Below are positions 8,098 to 17,170 of a stretch of 64,000 bases of DNA, piece by piece; within the stretch, counting starts at the first letter, position 1; every line of letters begins with the position of its first letter. Source of the stretch: Bacillota bacterium. Lineage in GTDB: Bacteria; Bacillota; Clostridia; Acetivibrionales; DTU013. A program made the position numbers and the translations under genes. The stretch spans positions 1 through 64,000 of the forward strand of contig JAEZCO010000056.1 in NCBI GenBank assembly GCA_023433505.1. Direction: 5' to 3'. Under the pieces are notes generated by a model. It was given only the letters and a program-made list of their open reading frames with translations. It made no database searches and was not told where the DNA came from.

Positions 8098-8857
8098 TAG
8101 CGAGGAAAAAAAGATCAAAGCAATTCTTGACAAATACCGTTCTCCTCAGACTGATCGAAGTGGGGTGGAGGGTTTGGTGCTGACCCTCCAAGCTTCAGTA
8201 AAAGCAGGGAGGATCGGGCTGCCGTTCGCAACGCGTATACGGCAACAGATAAGCTACATTTCGCCGATAACATGGATACTGCAGTTTGCCGTTTCGGTTG
8301 TCATAGTAATTTTGATTATGATGCGAAGTGACGGTGTTGATCTTTATCCGCAGTTTGCGGGACTATCGGTGGCAATGGCAATTATAACGCTGATTGGGTA
8401 TCCGGAGCTTCAGAAAAGTTTTTCATATAACATGTGGGAACTTGAAGAGTCGTGCCATTATAACTTGCGGCAAGTTACCATCATGCGCATGATCATCATC
8501 AGTGGCGCGGATGTACTCATCTTATCTATCTTAGCTTCTTTGGGGAGCGTCATTCTGAAAACCAAATTCATATATACTGCGGTTTACATGATCGTACCAT
8601 TTAGCATCATCTCCATTGCAAGTTATTTTGTGTGTACAATGCTGAGAAATCGACGTCAGACGCAGTATTGGCTGACCGGTGCAAATACTGCGCTTGTTTT
8701 TCTCAGTGTGGCTATATTGCAGAGGTCTTCGCTGTACAGCCCAAAAAATTTTCCCATCTGGCTGATCGTTTCTGTCACCAGTGCTCTGATATTAGCCGCA
8801 CTGGTTATACTTTACGTAAAATCAATGAAAGTGAGGGATATGACTTTATGCAATTGA
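8087..8857 (+). CDS. Polytopic membrane protein, possible sigma partner
   Basis: I do not recognise a family. The product of about 256 residues has a soluble N-terminus of about 60 residues and roughly six hydrophobic segments (for example WILQFAVSVVIVILI and VPFSIISIASYFV). The start is probably TTG 8087, 9 nt after GGAGG at 8073-8077; ATG 8078 abuts the GGAGG and is too close. The gene overlaps the sigma gene upstream and the ABC ATPase gene downstream, implying translational coupling. The layout (cytoplasmic head plus membrane body next to an ECF sigma) suggests an anti-sigma or a transporter accessory; this is inference. Confidence 0.7.
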   Translation: MKYNSEEKKIKAILDKYRSPQTDRSGVEGLVLTLQASVKAGRIGLPFATRIRQQISYISPITWILQFAVSVVIVILIMMRSDGVDLYPQFAGLSVAMAIITLIGYPELQKSFSYNMWELEESCHYNLRQVTIMRMIIISGADVLILSILASLGSVILKTKFIYTAVYMIVPFSIISIASYFVCTMLRNRRQTQYWLTGANTALVFLSVAILQRSSLYSPKNFPIWLIVSVTSALILAALVILYVKSMKVRDMTLCN

Positions 8858-9729
8858 CCTTAGATCGTCTTTCAAAACATTATGGCAACAAGCTCTCTCT
8901 TGAGTCGGTATCTCTTGGCATGAAACACGGTATTTATGGTCTGCTTGGTGCGAATGGGGCTGGAAAAACCACAATGCTGCGCCTCATATGTGGCATAATT
9001 TCCCCTTCATCGGGAGAAGTACTTGTGAACGAGCGTAACATCTCAGAAATGGGCGAGGGATACAGAGCAATGCTCGGCTATTTGCCACAGGATTTTGGCT
9101 ATTATCCCGATTTTTCGGCGCTAAAGTTTATGTTATATATATCTTCTTTGAAAGGGATTGGCCGTAACACCGCCAGGATTAAGAGCATAGAGCTGCTCGA
9201 CTTGGTAGGCTTATTGAACGAGAAAGACAAGAAGATTAAGACTTTTTCCGGCGGCATGAAGCAGAGGCTTGGCATAGCTCAGGCTTTGCTTAACGACCCT
9301 GAGATATTGATCCTCGATGAGCCCACCGCAGGCCTTGATCCAAAGGAGCGCATACGATTCCGCAACTTAATCAGCTCGTTTTCCAATGAAAAGATTGTTC
9401 TCTTATCTACACATATCGTGTCGGATGTTGAGAACATCGCTAATCAAATAATTGTCCTTAAGAAGGGGCGTTTGATTGAAAACGGACAGGAAGCTGAAAT
9501 TGTTAAAACGATGGAAGGACGTGTGTGGGAATGTGCAATCCCCTATAGCCTAAGCGACGAATTTTGCGCAAAGTACGCAGTGGCCAATATTCGGCGCGAT
9601 GGAACATCGGCTACGCTTCGAGTGATTACGAATCAAAGGCCGGATTGTGACGCGATTTCTGTAACCCCCTGCCTTGAGGATTTTTATTTGTACCATTTTA
9701 AAGACGAAGGTGAAGGTGATCATCTGTGA
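8848..9729 (+). CDS. ABC transporter ATP-binding protein
   Basis: The 293-residue nucleotide-binding subunit has Walker A GANGAGKTT, signature FSGGMKQRL, Walker B ILILDEPTAGLDP and the H-loop His in STHIVSD. It resembles the ATPases of ABC-2 (BcrA/NatA-like) exporters. ATG 8848 has GTGAGGG upstream; an upstream extension in the same frame overlaps the previous gene and is not credible. It ends with a GTGA overlap with the permease gene, so the two subunits are translationally coupled. Substrate unknown; antibiotic peptide or lipid export is a family-level guess. Confidence 0.9.
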   Translation: MQLTLDRLSKHYGNKLSLESVSLGMKHGIYGLLGANGAGKTTMLRLICGIISPSSGEVLVNERNISEMGEGYRAMLGYLPQDFGYYPDFSALKFMLYISSLKGIGRNTARIKSIELLDLVGLLNEKDKKIKTFSGGMKQRLGIAQALLNDPEILILDEPTAGLDPKERIRFRNLISSFSNEKIVLLSTHIVSDVENIANQIIVLKKGRLIENGQEAEIVKTMEGRVWECAIPYSLSDEFCAKYAVANIRRDGTSATLRVITNQRPDCDAISVTPCLEDFYLYHFKDEGEGDHL

Positions 9730-10784
9730 AATCCCTGCTGATTTTTGAGATTGCTAAGATTTTAAGGCGTAAGACTACCGTTTGGCTTGTCGTGGGTGTT
9801 ATCGCGATCAATGTGATAAGTATTATATCGGGAATTTCGAGCAGCGCTGTTGTTGACAGACAAACCGTTATTACTGGCCTTACTGCGATCAAGCTCAATC
9901 AGCAAATTGCGGAGGAGTATGAGGGCATATTTACAAACGATACGATTGACCGCGTCATTGCCGATTATGGCCCCACAACGCAAGCGAACAACGGCCATTA
10001 CCGCTGGAACAACACAAATTCATTTGTCAGCGAAGAATTTGTGTTTATGGAAAGAACGCTTGAGGAAGCGTTTCCATTTGCGACTGAGCCGCTATATTTC
10101 GGATATGCGCAGGGATGGCTGCAATTAGCTGATGTATTCAGCGTCGTCATGTGGCTCATGCTCGTTGTTATAGTTGTGACGATCTCTCCGGTTTTCTCGG
10201 ATGAATACCACAGTAGGATGGACATGATCATCCTGCCCTCTAAATATGGAAAATCAAAGGTTTCGCTGGCAAAGATTGCGGCATCCTTTATAACAATGAT
10301 CCCTTTAGCCGCATTGATCGCAGCGCTGAATTATCTAACGCATGGGGTTATTTATGGCTTCGGTGGTTTGAATGTGCATATGCATTGTACAATGATGGGG
10401 CTTTCATCATACCCCTTGGTCATGACATGGGGCGAGTATTTAACTCAGACATTCATCTGTTTTATGCTTGCTACGCTAGGTACAACAGCCATTACTTTGC
10501 TCGTATCGTCTCTGAGCAGAACATCGTTCGTAGCAATAATCATTTCCATCATCGTGATATTCATACCGTTATTTATTTGCATGACCTTCCCTAAACAATT
10601 TATTTCTGGGATAGCAGCGCTCTTTCCGAGTGGATTGATCTCCGACGGCATACTTCTTGATTCGCTGCTCCCTGATTCGCTATTCTCAGACGGTTATACT
10701 ACTGCCGCCGCAATACTCACAACAATACTGCTTGTTGCATGCATTTTAGGTAGTAGCCGACGGTTTCGCACAGCTCAGGCATAA
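9726..10784 (+). CDS. ABC-2 type transporter permease
   Basis: The 352-residue membrane protein starts at GTG 9726, overlapping the ATPase stop codon. One N-terminal transmembrane segment (about 16-36) is followed by an outside loop of about 100 residues rich in Asn and Thr, then five or six more segments, ending in a short basic tail (SSRRFRTAQ). The plan fits ABC-2 permeases with a large first extracytoplasmic loop. It is the last gene of the sigma/membrane/ABC unit; no clear terminator follows. Confidence 0.85.
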   Translation: MKSLLIFEIAKILRRKTTVWLVVGVIAINVISIISGISSSAVVDRQTVITGLTAIKLNQQIAEEYEGIFTNDTIDRVIADYGPTTQANNGHYRWNNTNSFVSEEFVFMERTLEEAFPFATEPLYFGYAQGWLQLADVFSVVMWLMLVVIVVTISPVFSDEYHSRMDMIILPSKYGKSKVSLAKIAASFITMIPLAALIAALNYLTHGVIYGFGGLNVHMHCTMMGLSSYPLVMTWGEYLTQTFICFMLATLGTTAITLLVSSLSRTSFVAIIISIIVIFIPLFICMTFPKQFISGIAALFPSGLISDGILLDSLLPDSLFSDGYTTAAAILTTILLVACILGSSRRFRTAQA

Positions 10785-10912
10785 AATAACGTTGTAAAGC
10801 AGGAAAGATGGCACTATTTCAAGCAAGGCTCATATTATAAAACAAGGTAAGTTTTACATAATATGTAGCGATAATTTACCGACGATATCAATTTAGAAGT
10901 AGAGGTGATTGA

Positions 10913-12250
10913 ATGAAGCAAGAATTAGAACTAACCGGAACGGTAGTCACCCCGGACGATCCGGAGTATCAGCAGGCACGTATGAACTGGAACCCGTTCA
11001 CCAACGCATTTCCCAAGGTATTCGTTTTTGCTCAGGAGCTGGAGGATGTGGTGAATGCCGTAAAGTGGGCCCGCAAGAATTGTGTGCCCATCCGGATGCG
11101 AAGCGGCAGGCACGCACTTGCAAAGGATTTTAATCAAACGGACGGTGGAATTGTAATTGATACCAGTCAAATGACAAAGACCAGGGTGAATAAAGAAAAT
11201 TGGACTGCCACGGTGCAGGCAGGAATTCGCGTAGGTGTGCTTGTGAGGAAGCTTGCAAGGGAAGGCATTCTGGCTCCTTTTGGAGACAGCGCCACTGTCG
11301 GAATCGGCGGAATAAGTCCCGGAGGCGGAATTACAGCCATTCAGCGCACAGCCGGATTGATCAGCGACAATATTCTGGCAGCCACCCTCGTTGATGCCAA
11401 TGGAAGGATCCTGCGTGTCAGCGAAAACGAAAATTCCGACTTGTATTGGGCCATTCGCGGAGGCGGAGGCGGCAATTTCGGTATCATAACCTCCTATACG
11501 TTCAGAATACGCCCTGCTCCTTCGGAGGTAGGAATATTTCAAATTATCTGGCCCTGGGAACAATTGGATGAAGTCATCGATGCATGGCAGAGATGGGCTC
11601 CATCCGTGGATATAAGGCTGGGCACCATATTGGAGGCATTTTCGAAAACCAATGGTTTGCTCCGTTCTCAGGGAATATTCCTCGGCCCCAAGGCAGAACT
11701 GAAAGCATTGATAAAACCTTTGTCAAGTGCCGGGACTCCCACAAGGGTTTTCGTTGATGGGGTTACACTGCTTGAGGCAATAGATTTCTGGGCTCCGAAT
11801 GAACCGTTCTTTGATGAACAGAATACCACGTGGACCTCCGCCTGGGTAGAGCAAAACCTGCCTCCAAGAGGGATTGCCGCAATTCACCGTTTCCTTGAAT
11901 TAGCAACCGGAACGGAATCCAATTTGTTTCTGCTGAACTCCGGCGGTGTAATGAACCAGGTACCGCCGAGGGATACGGCCTTTTTCTGGAGGAATACGAG
12001 ATATTACATGGAAGTGGACGCCTCCTGGACAAGAAGGAACGAAACAGTAAAGAGCCTTGTTCTTGTCGAACAGACGCGAGAGTTGCTAAAGCCCTATGTA
12101 ACCGGATCCTATGTCAATGTGCCTGATTTAAGTATAAAAAATTACGGCCAGGAATATTATGGCGATAATTTTGCCCGTCTCAGGAGAGTTAAAGCGAAAT
12201 ATGACCCCGAAAATGTGTTCAACTTCGTACAGAGCATTCCTTTGGCGTAA
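10913..12250 (+). CDS. FAD-linked oxidoreductase, berberine-bridge-enzyme type
   Basis: The 445-residue protein has an FAD-binding PCMH fold at about 30-200 and a C-terminal BBE domain (YYGDNFARLRRVKAKYDP near the end). His67 in RSGRHA sits where these enzymes attach FAD covalently. The second (cysteinyl) attachment site of bicovalent members is absent: the matching loop reads GDSATVGIGG without Cys. Such enzymes oxidise sugars, alcohols or aromatic alcohols and pass electrons to oxygen or another acceptor; Bacillus homologues include a spore-coat protein. No signal peptide is seen. AGAGGTGA precedes the ATG. It stands alone, so the substrate is not indicated. Confidence 0.85.
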   Translation: MKQELELTGTVVTPDDPEYQQARMNWNPFTNAFPKVFVFAQELEDVVNAVKWARKNCVPIRMRSGRHALAKDFNQTDGGIVIDTSQMTKTRVNKENWTATVQAGIRVGVLVRKLAREGILAPFGDSATVGIGGISPGGGITAIQRTAGLISDNILAATLVDANGRILRVSENENSDLYWAIRGGGGGNFGIITSYTFRIRPAPSEVGIFQIIWPWEQLDEVIDAWQRWAPSVDIRLGTILEAFSKTNGLLRSQGIFLGPKAELKALIKPLSSAGTPTRVFVDGVTLLEAIDFWAPNEPFFDEQNTTWTSAWVEQNLPPRGIAAIHRFLELATGTESNLFLLNSGGVMNQVPPRDTAFFWRNTRYYMEVDASWTRRNETVKSLVLVEQTRELLKPYVTGSYVNVPDLSIKNYGQEYYGDNFARLRRVKAKYDPENVFNFVQSIPLA

Positions 12251-12323
12251 CAATGGAAGGTGGGCTGTGATCATTCGCTGCCCATGGATTAATCCTTTGG
12301 TAAACTTCATACAAATCTTAGCC

Positions 12324-12357
12324 AAACGTGCGAGATTCAAAATCGTACGTTTCTTTA
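12324..12357. terminator. Bidirectional terminator between convergent genes
   Basis: AAACGTGCGA (12324-12333) pairs with TCGTACGTTT (12343-12352, one wobble), followed by a T-rich run. It lies between the oxidoreductase gene and the convergent histidine kinase gene. Confidence 0.6.
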
Positions 12358-12405
12358 TACTAATTCGTCAAAAGGCTATTACAAAGGGGTGAGGGCAGCT
12401 AAAGC

Positions 12406-13311
12406 TCATAGCAATTTGTATTTGACGGAAATAATCAAAAAGTTATCTGCAAGCGACGAGGCTATTTCCCCTCCGGTCTTTTCGATCAGCTCTTTTACAA
12501 TCGCAAGGCCCAGTCCGGTATTTTTGGAGTTCCTGGACCTATCGGCAATATAGAATCTGTTGAAGAGTTGAGTTACTTCTTCTTCTGTCAATTGGCCTGC
12601 AAGATTTTTGAACCGGATTTCAACATACCCGCCGTCAGATGAAACAGACAGGTCCAAGCCGCCATTGCCATGTTTCAGTGCATTGTTTATAAGATTTTCA
12701 AAGATGCGGGTGAGTGCGTTTTTATCCGAATAGACCCAATAATATTCTTTCTCCATGGTTATTTTTGGAGTGATGCCCTTTAGGAGGAAATCGTCATAAT
12801 ACATCAGGAGCACATCGGATAAAATGCTGCAGATATCAACTTTCTGCAGGTCCAATACATATTCGTCGGACTGCAATCGTGAGAATTCGAACAAAGAATT
12901 CAGCATTTTCTGCAAGGCCTCAATGCGATTTTCAATTGTATCAATGTATTCCGTTTTTTTTGTTGGAGGAGTTTTCTCTGATTTAAGCATTTGTATATAT
13001 CCGGCGGCAGACGTAAGCGGCGTCCTTAAGTCATGTGAAAGATTGGTGATGGCTTGTTTGAACTCCCGCTCAGTCTGCCTGTTTTTGATGTTTTGGCTTT
13101 TATATCCGGAAATCAGGGTATTGATTTGCTGCACAAAAATATCCAGCTCTTTATTCTTTATATCAGTATATAGCTGTAAACTTGTATCGTTTTCACTTAT
13201 GAATTTGAGCCTGCTTGTCAGCTTCGTAAGTTCAGCCCTTGTTAAAAGCAAATACATATACAAAATGATTATTACCAATAAAAGTACGGATACTGAAACA
13301 ATCCACAGCAA
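12406..13311 (-). CDS. Sensor histidine kinase
   Basis: The 301-residue kinase has a single N-terminal membrane segment (about 2-22), a short HAMP-like linker, the phospho-acceptor motif LSHDLRTPLTSAAGY and ATP-binding boxes (NLINNALKHG, NTGLGLAIVKELIE). It has essentially no outside sensor loop, so it probably senses within the membrane or through the adjacent ABC transporter, as intramembrane-sensing kinases for cell-wall antibiotics do. The start is TTG with AAAGGAG 9 nt upstream. It is the last gene of the minus-strand regulator-ATPase-permease-kinase run, 17 nt after the permease stop. Confidence 0.9.
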   Translation of the reverse strand: MLWIVSVSVLLLVIIILYMYLLLTRAELTKLTSRLKFISENDTSLQLYTDIKNKELDIFVQQINTLISGYKSQNIKNRQTEREFKQAITNLSHDLRTPLTSAAGYIQMLKSEKTPPTKKTEYIDTIENRIEALQKMLNSLFEFSRLQSDEYVLDLQKVDICSILSDVLLMYYDDFLLKGITPKITMEKEYYWVYSDKNALTRIFENLINNALKHGNGGLDLSVSSDGGYVEIRFKNLAGQLTEEEVTQLFNRFYIADRSRNSKNTGLGLAIVKELIEKTGGEIASSLADNFLIISVKYKLL

Positions 13312-13328
13312 TTTATCAATCTCCTTTG

Positions 13329-14153
13329 TTATTTAACGTCTTGGCGGGTAAATATCGACATTCCTAAAGTTGTGGTTATGGCAATAAAGAGAAATCCGAC
13401 GAATACTGCCTTTACGATTGTACCGGTTGTAAGCGAGGGAGCGGTTAAAGCTGCAATATTTGTTGAAAGCCACCAGGAGGAGATGATCTGGCCGGATTTG
13501 AATGCAGTGCTGCTGGTAATCGCAAAGGCTATACTTAAAAAAAGCACTGTGCACATGGATATTGCGATAGAGCCGCCGACGTTTTTTACGAGCAGGGCAA
13601 TCATCAGGAATAGGGAGGCAAAAGCCATATGCAAAAATGCCTGCACGGCAAGTATGCCTAAAAAATCAATAATGCCGTTTATCCGTGTATCGGTTCCAAA
13701 TCCGAAAACAAAGCCCCCGGCAATAAAAGTGGTTATAACCGTGGAAAGCATTATGTCAACGGAAGCGGCACACACGATTATCAACTTCGAGAGATAAAAA
13801 GTTGATTTTTTACAACCTATAGTTAAAATGTTTCTTATTGTTCCATGGGCAAATTCACCTGTGACAAACATACACACAAAAATGGCAATCAGCAGCGGAA
13901 TGATATCTCCGTTGCCAAATACTTGATTTGCCAGATACAAGGCGTTAAACTTATATGCATCAAATTTTGACAGGGACCAGCCCATGACCACTTTATTGCT
14001 TCCTTGGCCGATTTCTGAAGCCGGCAGGTTCATAACCACAAATTTCAACATAAAGACAAATGCAATGGATATTGCCGCACCCAATAAAATCATTACAAAG
14101 ACTGCCTTGCTTTTCTTTACAGTATATAAATCCGCACTCAGCAAATTAAACAT
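13329..14153 (-). CDS. ABC-2 type transporter permease
   Basis: The permease of about 274 residues has a first membrane segment at about 18-40, a loop of about 45 residues, then five more segments. The start chosen (MFNLLSADLYTVKK) has GGGAGGTG directly upstream and overlaps the ATPase gene by 8 nt; a longer frame begins inside the ATPase gene without a ribosome-binding site. It pairs with the ATPase at 14146-15063 in a BcrB/lantibiotic-immunity-like exporter. Confidence 0.85.
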   Translation of the reverse strand: MFNLLSADLYTVKKSKAVFVMILLGAAISIAFVFMLKFVVMNLPASEIGQGSNKVVMGWSLSKFDAYKFNALYLANQVFGNGDIIPLLIAIFVCMFVTGEFAHGTIRNILTIGCKKSTFYLSKLIIVCAASVDIMLSTVITTFIAGGFVFGFGTDTRINGIIDFLGILAVQAFLHMAFASLFLMIALLVKNVGGSIAISMCTVLFLSIAFAITSSTAFKSGQIISSWWLSTNIAALTAPSLTTGTIVKAVFVGFLFIAITTTLGMSIFTRQDVK

Positions 14154-15063
14154 TTGAAACACCTCCCATAAGCCCCATGAAATACCCTTCCAAATCTTGC
14201 CCTTCTGCGGTGATCTCTTCAACGGAAACATTGTTTCTGGCAAACTCGGCGGTTATGATCCCGGACTTGTCAAACAGCTCATAAAGCCGGATGGAATTAT
14301 CCGGCTGGATGGTGTAATTTGTTGAGCCTATGACGGTCTCCAGCAGTAAACATGCCTTTTTAACATCATTGACACGGATTTTGAGGAACTTTTTACAGCG
14401 CTCCTCAAGCTCCCGGGCAGTGAATTCATCCACCAATTCTCCGTTGTTTATTATTCCATAACACGTGACCAGCTTTGTGATTTCACCTAAAATGTGGCTG
14501 GATATCAGGACCGTAATACCGTTATCATGATTAAGCCTCAGTAAAAGCTCTCTTATTTCAATGATTCCTATGGGATCAAGTCCGTTGATGGGCTCGTCCA
14601 GAATGAGGAAATCAGGATTCCCCAAAAGTGCCATGGCAATGCCCAGCCGCTGTTTCATCCCAAGCGAGAAATCTTTTACCTTTTTCTTGCCGGTATCTTT
14701 AAGCCGTACTATCTCCAGCACATCCTCCACCGAGCTCCTGTTGGGTATGCCCAAAAGCCTGCGGTGATGCTCAAGATTCTCCGATGCTGTCATATTTGGA
14801 TAGAGCGCCGGCATTTCTATGATACAGCCAAGGCGTCTGCGCATCGTGTTCAATTCCGCTTTTTTGGAAAACAGTTCTACCTGTCCTCTGGTTGGGGCGG
14901 CAAGTCCTGTTATTATCCGGAGCAATGTTGTTTTTCCTGCTCCGTTTTTGCCGATCAGGCCGTAAATATCGCCTTTTTTAATATGAATATCCATGTTGCT
15001 GATTGCAGCTTTATCCGAATATATCTTGGTCAATCCGAGGGTCTTTACTACGTATTCGGTCAA
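14146..15063 (-). CDS. ABC transporter ATP-binding protein, BcrA-like
   Basis: The ATPase of about 305 residues has Walker A GKNGAGKTT, signature FSLGMKQRL, Walker B FLILDEPINGLDP and H-loop SSHILGE. The Ile-Asn-Gly version of the D-loop entry is typical of the bacitracin/lantibiotic-immunity subfamily. TTG 15063 lies 8 nt after GGAGG; the GTG at 15072 abuts the GGAGG and is less likely. It is co-transcribed with the permease and kinase and follows the response regulator, so self-protection against a cell-wall-active peptide is the best inference. Confidence 0.9.
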   Translation of the reverse strand: MTEYVVKTLGLTKIYSDKAAISNMDIHIKKGDIYGLIGKNGAGKTTLLRIITGLAAPTRGQVELFSKKAELNTMRRRLGCIIEMPALYPNMTASENLEHHRRLLGIPNRSSVEDVLEIVRLKDTGKKKVKDFSLGMKQRLGIAMALLGNPDFLILDEPINGLDPIGIIEIRELLLRLNHDNGITVLISSHILGEITKLVTCYGIINNGELVDEFTARELEERCKKFLKIRVNDVKKACLLLETVIGSTNYTIQPDNSIRLYELFDKSGIITAEFARNNVSVEEITAEGQDLEGYFMGLMGGVSNV

Positions 15064-15153
15064 TATGAGCACCTCCTGTTATGTGTTATGTGCTTATTTT
15101 AAATGTCATTGTTTCAGAAACTCTAAAAAAAGTCTTAAGAAAGTATAAAGTTT

Positions 15154-15843
15154 TTAATCACACATTTTGAAGCCGATCCCCCAAACCGTCTGGATATACT
15201 CCGTGTCCGGGTTCGCCTTTGCCAGCTTTGCCCGGAGATTGCTGACATGTACATTGATTGTATTGTCGTCGCCGAAGAATTCGTCATTCCATAAAGCCTC
15301 ATATAAATTATTCTTGGAAAATACCTTTTTGGGATTCCTTATGAGTGTTAAAAGCAGCATGAATTCACGCTTTGTAACGGTTATAGGGATGCTGCCGACC
15401 CGGAGCTCGAAGGTTTCAGTGTTGAGACTGAGATCCTTATAGGTCAGAAAGGAAGCGTTAGGAGGGTGTGCAACCCTTGATAAGCGCCTTAAATTAGCTT
15501 CGATCCTTGCCAGGAGTTCATTCGTATCAAAAGGCTTTGTGACATAATCATCTGCGCCAAGTTTAAGCAGCTCGATTTTAGTTTTTTGATCGTCTTTTGC
15601 AGATACGGCGATCACGGCCATATCGTGCCGCTGTCTTAGCTTTTTTAGGACTTCCTCGCCGGGAAGTCCCGGGAGCATTAAATCAAGCAATACAAGGCTG
15701 AATTTGTTAAGTTCCATCAATAACAGTGCCTCTGTCCCTGAATATGCGGCCCTGGTATCATAACCATTATTGTTCAGCAAGTCGCATAACATGCTGCTGA
15801 TGTGAATATCATCTTCTACTACCAAAATCGGATTGCGGCTCAT
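15154..15843 (-). CDS. OmpR-family response regulator
   Basis: The 229-residue regulator has a receiver domain with acidic pocket VVEDD and phospho-acceptor Asp54 in LLDLMLPG, a conserved Lys in VTKPFD, and a C-terminal winged helix (KREFMLLLTLI ... VHVSNLRAKL). The ATG at 15843 follows GGAAGGAAG; a longer frame to 15891 lacks a site. It is the first gene of the minus-strand unit and is divergent from the aegerolysin-like gene, so the 155-bp gap between them may hold a shared control region. Confidence 0.93.
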   Translation of the reverse strand: MSRNPILVVEDDIHISSMLCDLLNNNGYDTRAAYSGTEALLLMELNKFSLVLLDLMLPGLPGEEVLKKLRQRHDMAVIAVSAKDDQKTKIELLKLGADDYVTKPFDTNELLARIEANLRRLSRVAHPPNASFLTYKDLSLNTETFELRVGSIPITVTKREFMLLLTLIRNPKKVFSKNNLYEALWNDEFFGDDNTINVHVSNLRAKLAKANPDTEYIQTVWGIGFKMCD

Positions 15844-15997
15844 TTTAGCTTCCTTCCTTTGCAGCTTTTGCTGATGGCAATATTTTATCAATGAAACGGC
15901 AGATGTTCAACGGGGCAAGGAGTAAAATACTTGTGTAGCAAAACATAATCACTGTACATAATTATAATGTGAGAGCATTTTGGAAGGAGGAGTTTCC

Positions 15998-16363
15998 TTG
16001 TCAAGAGTAACGATTGCAGTAAATGTTTTCAATCATATAAATGAGGATATGATCCTTGAAGAGGCCAGACTGGAACGCGGCGAATGGATTAAAAGGCCCG
16101 GAAGCATTGAAAATGATGAAAACGGAAGCTTTATGATGGGAAATGGGAATTGCTGCGACATTTCCGGACACGTCACCTGGAGCGGCCGAAGGAGCCATTG
16201 TGATTTTACAATCCGTATCAATAAGCCGGTTGACGGGATCGCCAGATTCGAGGTCGATTGCCCTGATCGCTACAGGTATATCATCTCGGGAGATCCGCTG
16301 GAGGAACACGCGATTGTTGATGTTTCGTTTTATAAACAGGATTTCAGCCAGCAGGAAAAATAA
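15998..16363 (+). CDS. Small aegerolysin/Cry34-like protein
   Basis: The product of about 121 residues has no signal peptide. By eye it follows the layout of the aegerolysin family (PF06355) and Bacillus Cry34: an opening VTIAVNVFN strand, then LxRGEWxxxP, a Phe-containing turn (GSFMMGNGNCC), a GHVTWS strand, FTIRINKPVDG and a closing YRYIISG ... VDVSFYK. Aegerolysins are beta-sandwich proteins that bind membrane lipids and often act with a pore-forming partner; no MACPF or Cry35-like partner is visible here. Four Cys residues are unusual. TTG 15998 has GGAAGGAGGAG just upstream. Family assignment is from remembered patterns, not a search. Confidence 0.55.
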   Translation: MSRVTIAVNVFNHINEDMILEEARLERGEWIKRPGSIENDENGSFMMGNGNCCDISGHVTWSGRRSHCDFTIRINKPVDGIARFEVDCPDRYRYIISGDPLEEHAIVDVSFYKQDFSQQEK

Positions 16364-16401
16364 TGATAGCACAATCCTGAAATTTAATAATTCCTGGTTA
16401 A

Positions 16402-16436
16402 AAAATAAGAACTGCCGGACAGGCGGTTTTTATTTT
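16402..16436. terminator. Bidirectional terminator
   Basis: AAAATAAGAACTGCC pairs with GGCGGTTTTTATTTT (two wobbles) around GGACA. It separates the aegerolysin-like gene from the convergent FMN-binding lipoprotein gene. Confidence 0.8.
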
Positions 16437-16474
16437 GTCCTCCGCCCATATGCCGGCAACTCCATGCGCTTACT

Positions 16475-16870
16475 TTACTTTGTCAATGCTTTGGAAACGG
16501 CGGTTTTCCAACCTTTGCAGCTCTGGGTGGCACCCGAGACGGTATCAATGTCTGCAGACTGCTTTGCAACCATCATTTTCCCAAAATCCGACCGGACCTT
16601 TTTCAGATTGGGTTTTCCTTCCTTGGTCCCATCCCATTCATCATAATTCACTTCTTTTTGGTTATCATCCAGCTTCTTTAGTTCTACATTACTGATAAAG
16701 CCGTTTTTAACCGTCACTATGGCTTCTTCATATCCGGGGCCTTCGCTTTTCTGCTTTTCATCATATACTCCGTCTTTATACTCTCCTTTTGGGACAATGA
16801 CCTTGCCCTGGCACCCGGACATTGCAAAAATCAAAATAAGGGCCAAAGCCATAAGATTAATTTTTCTCAT
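16475..16870 (-). CDS. FMN-binding domain lipoprotein
   Basis: The 131-residue protein has a lipoprotein signal (FAMSGC, Cys about residue 20) and one FMN-binding domain (PF04205). The flavinylation-type motif is DTVSGATQS near the C-terminus, whose Thr is the residue that ApbE-type transferases modify with FMN. Such lipoproteins carry electrons on the outer membrane face in extracellular electron transfer or fumarate/urocanate-type reduction. No ApbE gene is in the window. GGAG lies 9 nt before the ATG. Monocistronic by layout. Confidence 0.85.
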   Translation of the reverse strand: MRKINLMALALILIFAMSGCQGKVIVPKGEYKDGVYDEKQKSEGPGYEEAIVTVKNGFISNVELKKLDDNQKEVNYDEWDGTKEGKPNLKKVRSDFGKMMVAKQSADIDTVSGATQSCKGWKTAVSKALTK

Positions 16871-17170
16871 ATTTCTTCTCTCCTGTTTCTCTCTTTCTTT
16901 CGATCCGCGCCTTCCATGCGGAGGACGATTCCCCGTCTTTCCAGACTTCATCTATTATATCATGGACAATTTTATTATGCATTATCAAAAAAAAAATCAT
17001 ACCAAAAAAATTTCAGGTTTTTAAAAGGATAGGGGGCGAGCTTGAAACGCCAGGCAGTTCAAAGTAAAATCATGTTCAAAATCGTTCATAAAAAGTTAAT
17101 AGATTTTGCAAGGAATGTACACGGTTCATAGATAAAATAAATTTATCAAGGGATGAAAGGAGGTGATAGA

